This document shows positions 42,501 to 54,255 of a DNA stretch of 64,000 nucleotides, piece by piece. Each line of letters starts with the position of its first letter. Positions within the stretch are counted from its first letter, which is position 1. This stretch comes from Setophaga petechia (lineage: Eukaryota > Chordata > Aves > Passeriformes > Parulidae). The stretch is from positions 10,814,936 through 10,878,935 of the forward strand of contig JANCRA010000025.1 in assembly GCA_024362935.1 (NCBI GenBank). Direction: 5' to 3'. Under the pieces are notes generated by a model, which made no database searches, was not told the DNA's origin, and saw only the letters and a list, made by a program, of their open reading frames with translations. A program made the position numbers and the translations under genes.

Positions 42501-44317
42501 CTTGAATGCACTGCATTCAAGGCATTGTGTTTCAACATGCATGAATTTTCCAGGTGACTTCTTTTAAAAACTGAAATTTTAAGGGGTTTGGGGTTTTTTT
42601 CACATTTAATACAAACTAAGAAACATGAAACTAGAGTGTATTGATATCCAGGTATAACAACAATAGCAGAAAATAATTTTAAAGATAAACTCCAAGGACA
42701 ATACTTGGTGCCAAAGCACATTAAAATGAATGGGACCCACTATTCTACCTCTGGAGTCTGAGCCTGTCAAAGAGCAAAGCCAGCCTCTGGTAACAGATAT
42801 GGAGACAAGATTTTCTTCTTGCAGTTCAGTCAATTAGTTCATTACATTGACTAGATCACCCAAAGCTGGGAAATGCTTTAGGGCTGCAGAAACAGAAAGT
42901 TTGTTTCCTTCCTCCAGTCAACAAAAGGTTGAGAAGTGAGGGTACAAAATCTACTAATACTAAATCAACATAGCAGAAAACAATCAGTACAATTAAAAAA
43001 ATGAAAATTCATGTGCTTAAGAAAAAAAGCTTGCTATTTATTACATAATATTACCTGAAAATGTACCAGATATTTCCATTTCATGTACAATTTTAAACCT
43101 TTCTTTCTTCTTAAGAACTACTTTTAATGCTCAGATTTTGATGCTGGACGCTGCACTTGCAATTACATTTCACTGCAAAGCCAATCATAGCAACATGCTA
43201 TGATTGCATGTAAAATTATTACCAAAAAAATCAATCATTCAGCAAATAAGTAATTTGTTATTTGCCAAAATAAAAACCTAACTAAATCTTTATGAGACTA
43301 TCCAATTACTTAAATAGATATTTGTGAACATTGTATAGATTAGCAGAGAGGAAAACTAAATTTAGATTAAAAGCCATTTTTAGCTGCACAACAATACATT
43401 TTAATGGCCATCCAACACTGTGAATCACTCTCTCTTTAGGAAAATACCTAAAAACTACACATGCAAAAGAATACCAGAATTGATTTTGTATAGTCATTCT
43501 TCTCTTTGCCATTTAAAAACAAAAAAAAAAATCCCACCACCAAAACCAAACACAGTCAAAGCATGATGCAAAGTCTGTACAAATGACAGCATTCCTTAGC
43601 AAGTGACACAGCTGAGTGAATGTTGGCAACATTTGGCCAGGCAGGGACAGCAGCAACTCTGATGCCCATTGCTACAAGCTCCAGTTGGGACCCCATTTGT
43701 CACACCCGTGAAAAGGAGTTAATGCCTCAGCAACACATCTCACATGGGTGATAATGGTAATTAGGAGACCTCTGGAAAAGCATGGGAAACCCACATTTGG
43801 CTCTTAGAAACAATCGTCTCTTCCCCACAACCAGAAAACTTTTTCAAATCCTGACCTGTAATTCCAATTTTGTGTATTCTCTCAAAGTTTTCCCTTCTGG
43901 CATTTGAATCTGGGTGAATACAGAAGCAAAGCCAATCTCTTGCTAGTCCAAGCAACCTTCATACCACAAGTCTGAGTCACAGATACCAACTCTTCCTTAG
44001 CTCTCTTCTCACTAACAATTAACTAATCTCGAAATCAAGACTGCTGGGGCTGAGACTTAGAGAAGAGCCCGAAGGAGAAGTGTATTTAAGACCATCCTTC
44101 CAAGGTACAAAATTTTATATGGAAGCATCTGAATGCCTACACAGCATCAGAGTAAGCCTATGATCTTATCCCCAAAAGAAGCCTCTGTTTTGGGAAAGGT
44201 TTAGCACACAGAAAAAGCTAACTTTCCCCAGGGTAAATAGAGGGAGGTTCCCCCACACACAGGCTGTTAGTCTTAGTATCTCCCTCATGTTCATCTACCT
44301 TCTTTTTTAAAATCTAT

Positions 44318-44590
44318 TTGCACTTTTAGCCTCCACACAACCCTGCAGCAGTGAGCTCCCAAGCTCCACAGATGGAAGAAGTACTTGTTTTAATCTTCCT
44401 GGCTAGTAAGGTCATTGCCTGCTCTTAACTATGAACTATCAGGAGCTGCTCTCCTTCCTACACTGCTGTGCAATTTTACAATTTTTTTTTATATCTCCCT
44501 CAGCAGGCTCCTTTCCAAGCCAAAGAGTCCTAGGCACTGCAGCCTGTCTTCCTATAGAAGCTTCCCCAGGCAACTCCACGGCACATTTCT
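44318..44590 (-). mobile_element. Ancient CR1/L3-type LINE relic in ETV6 intron 1
   Basis: Read on the plus strand, CAGTGAGCTCCC, CCACAGATGGAAGAAGTACT, then ATATCTCCCTCAGCAGGCTC and CTTTCCAAGCCAAAGAGTCC followed by CTTCCTATAGAAGCTTCC reproduce, in order, segments of old CR1/L3 elements (AGTGAGTTCC, GAAAAAGTACTT, ATATCCCCCCTCAG, TTTCCAAGCTGAA, CTCATATGGAAGCTG) as I recall them. It lies just left of an LTR. Divergence is high and the bounds are approximate. Confidence 0.6.
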
Positions 44591-44801
44591 GTGTATTTTT
44601 CAGTAGTCAGAAAGGCACACTGTAATCAGAACTGATAAACAGAACAGATTCAAACTGCAATAAACAGATGATTTCTATTTTACTCCCTGTTGCTTTCCCA
44701 CTATGGGTTTTTTTTTTGCCTATTTCACCCCAAATCAAAAACTGAGCTCAGCTTTCTCTTTCAGTCACTAACCAAACCATTTCCTAAAATATGATCCCAG
44801 G

Positions 44802-45412
44802 TGTGGGAACTCAGCACATCACTCCGGATGTCCAGAGTTGCCGAGAGCCCTCTTGGGGGGCTCGGAGGTCCTGGAATGTTGGCAGGAGTGCCTGGTGGCT
44901 TGACTTTGATCCTTCTGGGGATTTGTCACCTGTGTATGAGAACATGAGGGCCACACGAGTTTAAATGGTGCAGGAATGATGTATTTACAGGGTGAAAATA
45001 TAGATAATATAGATTTTAGGGGTTTTTGTATAGGGGATAATGGAAACAAGATGGAGGGAACAGGGTGTGTCTCGTCCTTCTTCTTTCTTCTTCATGTCAC
45101 CCATTTTCTGTGATGATGTTGGCACTTTGGGATTGGTTTAGCATAGAAGTCTATGTCTAGACAGAAGGCACTGTCTAACATGGGTGATAAGTATTGGGAA
45201 GTAAAGGTAAATATGATGTGTGTAATTTGTAGTATATAAAGATGACACCGCCTCGGGGGCGGTCAGAGTGCCCTTGGCTGCCTTGCTGTTCAGATCTCGG
45301 CTAGGCAGAAAGAAAATTTTGTAGATAAGAAATAATAAACAACCTGAAGACTGAAAAGTAAAGAGTCCAGTCTCATTCTTCGGAGCGCAGGCTCCCTCAG
45401 AACCATCCCACA
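44802..45412 (+). mobile_element. Solo LTR of an endogenous retrovirus (LTR-A)
   Basis: The segment begins TGTGGGA and ends TCCCACA, perfect 7-bp inverted termini with the canonical TG...CA. Inside are a TATA box (TATATAAA, 45233-45240) and a polyadenylation signal (AATAAA, 45334-45339) about 100 bp downstream, the normal U3-R-U5 order on the plus strand. Length is 611 bp. No gag, pol or env coding follows on either side, so it is a recombined solo LTR. It is antisense to ETV6, an orientation in which its poly(A) signal does not interrupt the host transcript. Target duplication is unclear: CCCAGG(TG) occurs at 44796 and again at 45450, 37 bp beyond the proposed end. Confidence 0.8.
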
Positions 45413-46960
45413 CATCTCGGGGCAGAGACAGAAGAGCCGAAACCCAAGACCCAGGTGCCAGACCAGTTCTGGGAGGTTCATCAGCAAACAGCACTGAATA
45501 TCTCAGAGAGACCCATTTCTATTAAGCACAAAGTTTTGAAAGTGCCCCACTCAAAACTACCAAGGAAAACCCCTACCCCTGCACTTTCTGCCCACTTCTC
45601 CAAGCCTGCAGCCACTGCCTGTCAACATGGGTCACTTGGCTGTGCTAATTGGCTCTGCATACACTATTAATTCACTCTCCTCTCACTTTGAGGTTGTAAT
45701 TTGTCCCCATTGGGAGGTAATAGAAGCCAGCACATGGTCAGTCATGGATGGCTCTGATGACTCAGTTACTGTGAGGCAGCTTGCTAGGACAGGATCTCCA
45801 GTGTACAGGAGCCCAGTGTTCACTGTGCAGTGGGTGATACATATCTCAAGCCACAAGCCATGATACATTTTACATCCCATAACCTTCTCCTGGAAGCTGC
45901 TCCCACAGTCTTCCCCAGGTCCTCTTCCAGAGACCACATTTGCTCAAGTCATGAGACAGTGACACAACCACTCAGTCTGCCAACTGAGAATGGAATTCAT
46001 ACCCATCAATACTCCTGTTCCTGCAACTTGGTGCCCTTCCTGGAACCCCTGGCAGCACTGAGTGCATCCTCATCCCTCTGTGACAGCAGCCCAGCCCTTC
46101 ATTGCCACACCTCCAGGGAGATGGTGGGCCTACCCCTCAGGGGGGCATCCAGCATGGCATGGGCATCCAACACCTGTACATGTCTCCAGCAGGCTGCCTG
46201 ACCCAGCAGAGGTGCTCTGAACTGCAGGGAGCCAGAGTGACACTGCTGGGACCAGAGCCACCACAGGAGAAGGGCAGGGGCACAGGTGACAATGGCCTAT
46301 CAGCACCACCTCCTGCTCCACAGGCTTCAAGTTGCAGCCAGTCTTTCACAGTGGTGCCCACTGGAAACATCCAAGCAGCTTCTCACAGATGTGGCAGGGA
46401 AGATCCATCTACTGAGGAATGTTTTCCTCAGTAGCCTCCAGGGAGGCTCAGCCCAGAATCTGAAGTTCCTCACACTCTACCAAAGCTCAACTTCAGCCAG
46501 GTCAGAAAATGCCTGGCTTTGCCTGTGTTTTAAAGCACAAGGCAGGTAGGAAAATGAGAACCAGTCATTCAAGAGGGAATATGGTAAAACAGCTATCTCC
46601 AGTCCTAATCCACCAGGAGAAAAAAACTGTTAGTTCTGCCATAGAGAGGGGAAATCACAATATAGGCCTTACAGAAGATCAGGAAAGGGCTCCTCAGTAT
46701 TGCTGTAAATGCTGGGATCACTGCATTTCACCTCCAAGAGTATCAGCAAAGCTTCATGGGGCTCCACCAAGGATGGAAACCACCTTGATGTGAAATCCTT
46801 TTAAGAAGGAGGAACATAAATGGGAAACGTGGTTTGCAGCTACAGAATGCCTTGTTGTGGCCCTACTATCTGGATAAATCCATCTCTGAATTTTAGTACT
46901 GCTATCTCTGGGACTGTTATTAGAAATTTTATTTACCTAGTAGAGCTCCAAGTTCATAGA

Positions 46961-47030
46961 TTTTCACAGAATCCCAGACCAGGTAGAAAACATTCCTAGT
47001 TTCTGTTAAGAGATGATTTGGAGAATCCCA
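46961..47030 (-). mobile_element. Possible short CR1 3'-end fragment
   Basis: TTTTCACAGAATCCCAGACC resembles the complement of the 3' tail of songbird CR1 elements, followed by about 45 diverged bases. It is too short to be sure; it may be chance similarity. Confidence 0.3.
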
Positions 47031-47205
47031 CTGAAGACATAATGAAAAAAAATAACTTCAGCTACATTCAGTTGAAATTCGAACCATTAAAAGAACCTCA
47101 CTCTCAGCTTCACTTCATCAGGTTTAAGTGTCATGAACAAAAATCTGCCCATTTTTTTGTGAGAGAAAAAAAGGTTACAAAAACTAAGGTACTGTTTGTT
47201 TGCCA

Positions 47206-47742
47206 TGATAATCGCGGGTCGTTAGAGTTAATGGTTCTCTTTGTATCAGGCCCTGGCCAAGGCGAGGTTATGCTCTCTTCCCCGACGAAACATGGAGGGG
47301 AGACATGCAAATTAACCCCGGGACCAGCATGCCATGGGAAGCTACTGCTCCAAACACACTGAGAAAACCCCTAAAATAACGAGCCAGTATAAAGTTGAGA
47401 AGTTAAGAGTGTTGCCTGGACGTGAGGAGCAGAGTGCTGGACCTGCACAGATGCTGAAAACCTTCGTTGTTCCTCACCCTGATGTCAGAGCCCCCGGGCA
47501 GGGTCTCGAAGGGGGCGAGATGGGAACATCCAACATCTGAGGGTCGCGCCCCAAATGCTCCAGCGAGGATCGGACCCCCGGCTCTGCCCCTTGCGGACAA
47601 AGCCGAGCATCATCCTCCTCCTGGGAGCCACCCCGGGAGACCCGACTGAGACTGCAGCCTCGTCGGGCTTCCCATCCTGAGCTGATCACTTATAATAAAG
47701 GCATTAAAAAGAAGAAAAAGTCTCCTTGCCCCGTTTATCTCA
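47206..47742 (+). mobile_element. Solo LTR of a different endogenous retrovirus (LTR-B)
   Basis: The segment contrasts with its AT-rich surroundings by many CpGs (more than twenty by eye). It holds a TATA box (TATAAAG, 47388-47394) and an AATAAA signal at 47694-47699, followed by a short pyrimidine-rich U5-like tail. Its ends TGATAATCGCGGG and the reverse complement of the 3' end, TGAGATAAACGGG, are similar, suggesting imperfect inverted termini. It shows no evident similarity to LTR-A 1.8 kb to the left and has no retroviral genes beside it. Flanking TTGCCA occurs at 47200-47205 and at 47762-47767, the latter 20 bp past the proposed end, so the right boundary may extend to 47761. It is plus-oriented, antisense to ETV6. 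Confidence 0.72.
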
Positions 47743-48490
47743 TAAGGATAGTCCTTAGTGGTTGCCAGTTGGTTTTCTGCAGAATAAACCCTGAAAAGAA
47801 ATTATACAATTTCTTGATCAGACTCTACTAAGCCCAAAACAAAACCTGCAACAAAACAAACAAAAAACCCCAAGAAATCATTCACTGTCCCTATTCATAA
47901 TCATATTTAATTTTAGTTTAAAATTAAACATCCAAACTCTGGATTTAATACTGGGCAGCTGTTAATAGTTAAATATGTGAAATCCATCTGCCACATCCAA
48001 AGTACTTTCTTGGATTTGTGTTAACACATCTCTTGCAGTTACACCCAATGCTACTCTTGGCAATATACACATCTTTAAAATTATTTACAATGCTATCTAT
48101 TTCTATGGGCATACATTCCATAGAACACCAACATACACTGCAGTGAGAATCTCCTTCATACCATTTTTCTCTCCAGATTGTCTTAACCAAGACAGTCTTT
48201 GCAAATTTTACAAGAACAACACGGAAGCAAAGACACTGCATGCGGTTTAACAAGGAATAACCTTTGGAAATTCATTTAGATGAAGAATCATTTATGGCTT
48301 TCCTTAACTGCTGTACCCTGTTCACTTTAGAGCTTTGTAGCACTACAGCAGATTATACCATCTATCAGTGAAAAGCTTAACCCTTTTCAAAATCCTTTAT
48401 TTACCAGTGCTCCAGGACATTCCATAAACAAGTTTAACTTTGACTGGAGTTTTCTGCATTTATTTTCCTGCCAGCCATGGCATTTTCGGG

Positions 48491-48511
48491 AAAAAAAAAA
48501 AAAAAAAAAAA
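48491..48511 (+). repeat. A21 homopolymer
   Basis: Twenty-one As following TTTTCGGG, then an A/G-rich tail. It could be the tail of a retroposed sequence, but I do not recognise the 500 bases to its left. Confidence 0.9.
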
Positions 48512-49444
48512 GAAGAAAACAAAAGCAGTCACCATAATCTAGGCTTGAGTCCCACATGTTACTAAAGAAGAAGGTGAAGAATGTAGTTCTCCTCTGTGCT
48601 TCAACAAAACACTGCCTGAAGACAACTCAGCAACATCAGAAACAGTGTGGTCTAAATTTGGCATGGGTTGTAGACCTAAAAAATAACCCACACTAGCAGG
48701 AATCAATAGCCACAACTCCACTGTTAAAAGCACAGAAGCTTTGGTGTCTGGTCTCTTTGCTCAGGCTCAACATACCTGGGTTTGGTTTGGCTGCTTCACG
48801 ACTGCCTGGAGGAACATCCCACCCCTGGGCTGCTCCAGGCAGCCTCCTTCCTTTGGGAGGTACAGGGACACACTGCAACTTAAAACTTAATTGCTGTGGC
48901 AATGCCAGCAGTTCATCATCACCCTGTCCTCACCAGGGAGTCCTCCCTTGCCAGGGAAGGAGCAACACCTGGAACAGCTGTGTATGGAAGCAGCTCTGCA
49001 TCCAGCTTCAGGGAGCCCTGGGAACGGCGGTGGTCAGGGGAGGGTGTGGGGATCACTCTGGCAGCCACACCTGGCTGCCATCCCTGCCAGGTGCTCCTGC
49101 CCTGGGCCAGGAACAGGATTGTGGCAGCAACACGTGCCAGCCTCTTCCAAAGCCGCCTTCCATGCAGGCTGTGGGCACAGAAACACCACCCTGCCCACGT
49201 GTGGCTGATCCAGACCTCAGGACACACGGAAGCTCCAAGACCTTGCTCTGACTGCTCAGCAGAAATAGCCAACGCCAAAAAGCCAACAGCCAAACAACCA
49301 CCAGCACACCCCTGCCCCCAAAGCACCGTGTGAACTAAAAAGCCAGGTACAAATCAGATCATTGTCCCTGATTTCTGTAATAAACAGTTTGTTTCCATAC
49401 TGCATTACAAGTACTCAGCCCTGCTACTGCCCTGCATAAGAACA

Positions 49445-49500
49445 TTTATTATTATTTTATGCTTGTTTCACAGATAGGGAAAGCAAAAGACAAGGCGATC
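49445..49500 (-). mobile_element. Possible MIR-like remnant
   Basis: TTATTATTATTTTATGCTTG and TTTCACAGATAGGGAAAGC resemble the reverse complement of the MIR 3' half (TATTATTATCCCCATTTTAC, AGATGAGGAAACTGAGG). It overlaps the start of a 154-codon open frame, which lowers the credibility of that frame. Confidence 0.35.
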
Positions 49501-52500
49501 ACACTTTCATATCAATTTCAGCACTGGCTTTTGAGCTGTTGGTACTCTGGGGATGCCAGGCTGAAGGCAATGAACTACAAAATACTCCAAAACAAACATA
49601 CGCAAAAAGAACCCAAAAACAAGTTAGCCAATTTTTGGACTGTAGGTCAAAACTATATTACCGGCCAAAAACACCAGTTACCTCAGCTCTCTCCCTTTCC
49701 TGCAGAGGGCAGGTTATTAGAACTTTTGTCAGAAGAACTCAGAACACAAGCACTCAAGGACTCAGATAACTTCTCTAAAAGGCAGAAAGATTGCTTCTGT
49801 GTCACTGTACAAGACTTCACGTCCCTTTTATCATCATTTCTATCAGCACAGCACCGTTTAGTCACCTCCCTCCAAAAGGCACTGTGGGATGCACACTGCA
49901 ATATGCATATAAATTATCATTAAAGTATACTCTGTTTCACTGGGCCATTTCAGATTCAAGATGCTCTTTTAATGGGTTGCCTCCCAGGAAACTGACTTCA
50001 CCTGTAATGACATAGTGAATGCTAATGACCACTGTTTAATTGGGGCAGTGCTAGTAAAATTTTGCTTCAGAGGGATTCAATTTACTCGGTGCCAAGGAGT
50101 TAAGTGATTAATCAGGTGTTAAATAGTATGTACTTCCAAACACTGCTCTTCTACCATTCAATCCTCCACGCTGAATTTAATGACAGATTTGTCAGTGGCA
50201 CTAACAGAAGGAGGATCCTCCTCCTGGTACACAAGTAAACACTAAGGACCATGCTCTGCACTGACAGATACTCAGCCTTGGCTGAGGGCAACAGGATTCT
50301 GGCTGTGAGGAGCTGAACAGTCCCTCAGCATGGGAAGCCTTCAGTGAGAGAGGGCTCTTTTGCAGAAACAGCATCAAGGAGGTATCAGGAGACATAACCC
50401 ACCATCCAAAAAGTAAGCCAGTCAGGGGAAACAAAGATTGAGAACTCAAACACTACACTGATTCCTTGCCCTTTAGCTTTTTCTTTCCTCTGCCTTTTTT
50501 TAACTATTACAAAGTAAATCCTCCAATCCAAAATCAGCACTTAAAGAAGCCCTTCAGCTACAGGATCCTGTGCTGAAGGACTCCTGCAGCCACCCCATTG
50601 AGCTCAGCACAAGAGAGAGCAACTATATCCACCAAGCTTGCACCTACATAAAATCTGCACTGAAACAATTGTGAAACCTGACTTGCATTGAGGCTCTGTG
50701 CCTTCAGGGCTGCCCACAGAAAGCACTCTCAGCTCAAGCATCAGCCAGGGGCACACAGGGGACCCTGGGCTCAGAGAGGTCCTGATCTGCAAGACCTGAA
50801 GCAGCTGATCTGTCCCCATGTCCTCAGCTTTAGTTCCCACACAACTTCACACTCGCGCCAGCACAATTGTATGGTCACATGGTAAGTCAGACTAAGCAAC
50901 TGAAAGTGACATCTTTATAAAAAATAAAATAAACAAATTAAACTGTGCCCTTTGGGAGCCCTCCACTTGCCTGCTGTATTTTGAATCTCTATGACACCAC
51001 AGTGATATTCTCAAGGTATATTCATTTCAGGCAAAAAATTAAGGAGATCCTGGCAATCAGAAAGCTCCAGGTGAGCTTTTAAACAGAACTTATCACCACA
51101 TAGACCTTAATTAATCACAAAAATTATCATCGGTGTGTAAACTGCTATTCCTGTCTCCCTTTGAGCTTTTGCTCTCGTGTTTGTCTTTGCCAAGATGTTT
51201 ACACTCCCCTGGTGCCTCAATTCTCCCATCTGTGGGAGGAGAGGTGAGGCCTTAAGGATCACTTGCCAATACTGTAATGAGTGCCAACACCGTGGCACTA
51301 TTTACAACAATATAATCAGCTAACTACTGTGGCTCAGGATCAGAGGAACAGGTTTACTACCAACACAGATATTCCATCTATGAAAAAAAGAGTCTGACTA
51401 TCCAACCACACCAGACGCCCCTTCCCAGCTGACCTCAGAGTCAAAAGCCTTCAAGGCCTCTCAGATTGGAGCTCACCACAACCCCGAAGCCTCCCAGTCA
51501 ATGCAGAGAGCATGCTGACACCCAAAGCTGCAGCAAAAGCTGAGGACTCAACCCTCATGCTCATCTCTCACCCCTGAGATTTCACCTTCTAAACCCCAGG
51601 ATGAGTTCTCTCTACAGCTTTAGACCCTACACACACACCTAACCCCCTGCCACAAGTGCACAGTGGGTCTGCCTGCCATGAGCCAGGCAAGCACACACCC
51701 AAGTGCTGGCAGGCTCTGGCTATCAGCAGGGTATTTTTCATCTCCCACAAGAGTCAGCCAGCACATACTTGCTGCAAAGCAAGCACATATCAGTACACAA
51801 TCACACACACATACTGATAACTACTTAACACAATCCAAGATATTACTGCAAACTTACACTGATTACCAGTAATAAAATATAAACCCAAACTTGACCTCCT
51901 CAAAGTTTTCCCAAATCTGCTTAGAGCACTTCTCTAACGCGACGAGATAGGAAGACCGAGCAGCTTGGGCACAAACAAAGCACCAGCCTTCACCTTCCCT
52001 GCTGAACCTTTCCGTGCTCATCACCCCAGGTGCTGTGGCATTTACTGCCTGCACCCTTGTCCCGAATTGGAGGAGGAAGGGGAAGAAAGAACACCAACAA
52101 CAAACCAAGAAAAGAACAAGAAAACACACCCACCAGCACCATTGCTTCCCGTTCACAGGCTCCCAGTGAAACTTTGTGAAACCATGTAGCTCAACACTCC
52201 CCTACCCTTCAGAACAAGGCAGCAAAGTTGGGGTACTCTGTGCAGCTTTTTCCCCTGCCTCAGTATCACATTCCATGCCATGACCCAGACTGGAATACTG
52301 AGGAAATTATCAGTTGCACTCACATAATCAACTACCATTTAAACAGCTCCTCTTAAATCAGCTGCTGAACGCAATCACCTTTACCACCTGGTTTAAAAAA
52401 GTGTCCAAAAAACAACAATAGTTAGAAAAGCTGAAGGGAAAGCTACCTAGAACAGTTAGACTGGTGAAGAAATGCTTTCATTCGAAGTTCACATTTCTGA

Positions 52501-53787
52501 CTGCAAAGTTTTAGTTTTAAAATTCAAAACTGCTAAAATAGCCAGTAACAGAGAAGCCAGTAACAGCAGCTTCTACGTGTAGACAAATGTACATTAAAAA
52601 ATAAGCTCAGATCATGATGTTTACAATCAGTCACTTCTAAAAAAAAATCAGTTCTCTAGTAACTGTTGAAATATAATGGAAATGTGGTGTTTGTTAATGT
52701 CAAGACTGAAGGAAAAGTTTGTATGTCTCCAGTTAGGACCAATTATTTAGAGTATGATTCTATAACATACCTTAGTGACGTGAGTAAGGACCAGTTTTAC
52801 AGTTCCTGAATTCAACAAGATAGCTGTTGATTTCAGTAAGAGCAGAAGTAAGCCTCCTATTTTCAAAATGACACGTCAAAAACAAGGAAATACAGCTCAT
52901 ATGACACCACCTTTTCATTATATTTGTGTTCTTTGGTCCAGAGAACACATCCTACCTTTCCATGGGGTTTACCAGAAAAAAACTAGCAGCTATATCTCAT
53001 TTTATATATCTTTAGGGACCCAACGAGTTAACAGAACACGTTTTGCCTGCATTAGCATTTCACCATAGAGTAACACACATACAATACCCCGTTAGCCAGT
53101 TTGCCTGTCTGTGTTACGAAAAGTCAAACTAGACTCTAAGCCACGAGACTTCACGGGACACAGGCCTGATTGCATTTAACTCAGCAAGAGAAAATACACC
53201 CAGAAGTTTTCAAATTGTGTTCCCACTATACAGAATGCAAGACTCCCCCGTACGCACACGGGACAAGCAAACAAAAGAGCATCATGCTGAATAAGTGTTT
53301 ATTCCAGACTCTTTCCCTCAGAAGGAGTCTGGAAGTCACCTCTTTCTTCTGGGCAGGGAGAGACAACCACTAAAGATTTCTTTCTTACTCGGGCACAGTT
53401 AGTCAGGAGCAGAAGGGAGATTCCAGGCTTGCAACAAGACAAAGCGACTCCTAAATAAAAGGCAAAGCCGGGGAGTGAGGGAAGGCAAGAGGAAAGCAGT
53501 GGGTTGCTAGATAGGAAGGGTCTGGACAAAAAAGGAAACTCAATTTTGTTTCCATTGTCTCAGCTTCATGCCGCCTCCACTAAAAACGATAAACTTCCCG
53601 GGCTAAGCCCTTCTTCAGCAGGCCAGGGCACGGGGAAACGCAACCCCCAGCCCCTGCCGGAGCGGGGCCGGGCAGGCAGCCCTGGCTCTCCTACCTGCCA
53701 CCGGCAAGCGATGCCAGGAATCGCAACCACTAAAATAAACAGCAGTAATACGGATAAGAAGGGGGAAAATACTGAAATTCAGTAAAG

Positions 53788-53815
53788 ACAGAGAGAAAGA
53801 GAGAGAGAGAAAGAC
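53788..53815 (+). repeat. (GA)n microsatellite
   Basis: Interrupted AG dinucleotide run just outside exon 1, inside intron 1 and at the gene-body end of the CpG island. Confidence 0.85.
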
Positions 53816-54216
53816 ACACGACCCACTGCAGGCGGAAGCAGGAGCGGCTGCATCTCCCCGACGGCAGCAAACTTTCTACGAAGTTGCTGGCGGGGACGGC
53901 GGGCAGCCAGCCCCGCGGGAGGCCGGGCCGGGCTCCGGGGCCCCGCTGAAGCTCCGTGCCGTGGAGAGCCACGCCGGCCGAGCCGGGCCCGCTGCCGTGT
54001 CCCCTCCCGGGCAGCGCAGGGCGCTGACAGCCCGCGGTACCGCGGCCGGAGCGGCGCGGGGAGCGCCCGCAAACGGGCCACGGACCCCCACCCGCCCGCG
54101 TGAAAAACGGAAGAGGGAAACCCAGTTATTTCCACCAAAATAACCCTGGGCATACAACGGGGAAACCCACCCCCGCGACCCGCGCTGACAGGGGCCGGAC
54201 GGGCGGAGGGACGGGG

Positions 54217-54222
54217 CTTTAC
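54217..54222 (-). other. ETV6: ETV6 exon 1 splice donor (GTAAAG)
   Basis: The junction reads AAG|GTAAAG on the minus strand, phase 0. It joins Lys11 to Gln12 of the next exon, so the sequence IKQE is created across the junction. Confidence 0.9.
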
Positions 54223-54255
54223 CTTGATGCAACACTGAGCAGGAGTCTCGGACAT
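54223..54255 (-). CDS. ETV6: ETV6 coding exon 1 (N-terminus, partial gene)
   Basis: This is the first coding exon of ETV6/TEL, a nuclear ETS-family repressor that self-associates through an N-terminal PNT (SAM-like) domain and binds GGAA sites through a C-terminal ETS domain. Read on the minus strand, the exon starts with ATG at 54255 and encodes MSETPAQCCIK. The human protein, as I recall it, begins MSETPAQCSIK, so the only change is Ser9 to Cys. After the AAG codon, at 54222, comes GTAAAG, a good splice donor in phase 0, and the next exon begins QERISYTPP as in human. The start codon has G at -3, and I see no other minus-strand ATG between it and 54746. The exon sits in a CpG island, as expected for this promoter. 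An open frame continues for 158 codons past the donor, but that part is intron. The homology is recalled rather than searched. Confidence 0.95.

Larger units (their letters stand above)
10589..54222 (-). other. ETV6: ETV6 intron 1 (43,634 bp), content overview
   Basis: This interval separates the two ETV6 coding exons. I found no further ETV6 exon and no other recognisable protein in it. Identified content is two LTRs (44.8 and 47.2 kb), an old LINE relic (44.3 kb), short MIR-like remnants (22.0, 33.1, 36.5, 49.4 kb), a possible CR1 tail (46.97 kb), and simple repeats and homopolymers noted separately. The stretches 10.6-15.7, 15.8-22.0, 22.2-24.2, 25.0-30.3, 30.4-33.0, 34.4-35.3, 36.6-44.3, 45.5-46.9, 47.8-48.4 and 49.5-53.6 kb otherwise look like unremarkable AT-rich intron with scattered GC-richer patches. 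Short open frames there have no family resemblance that I recognise. Confidence 0.9.

Noticed and set aside
44802..47742. A provirus bounded by LTR-A and LTR-B
   Set aside because: The two LTRs are unrelated in sequence, and the 1.8 kb between them shows no gag, pol or env coding.
53779..54222. Continuation of the ETV6 start frame past exon 1
   Set aside because: After MSETPAQCCIK the sequence hits GTAAAG and no longer resembles ETV6, while the true continuation is in exon 2 at 10588.
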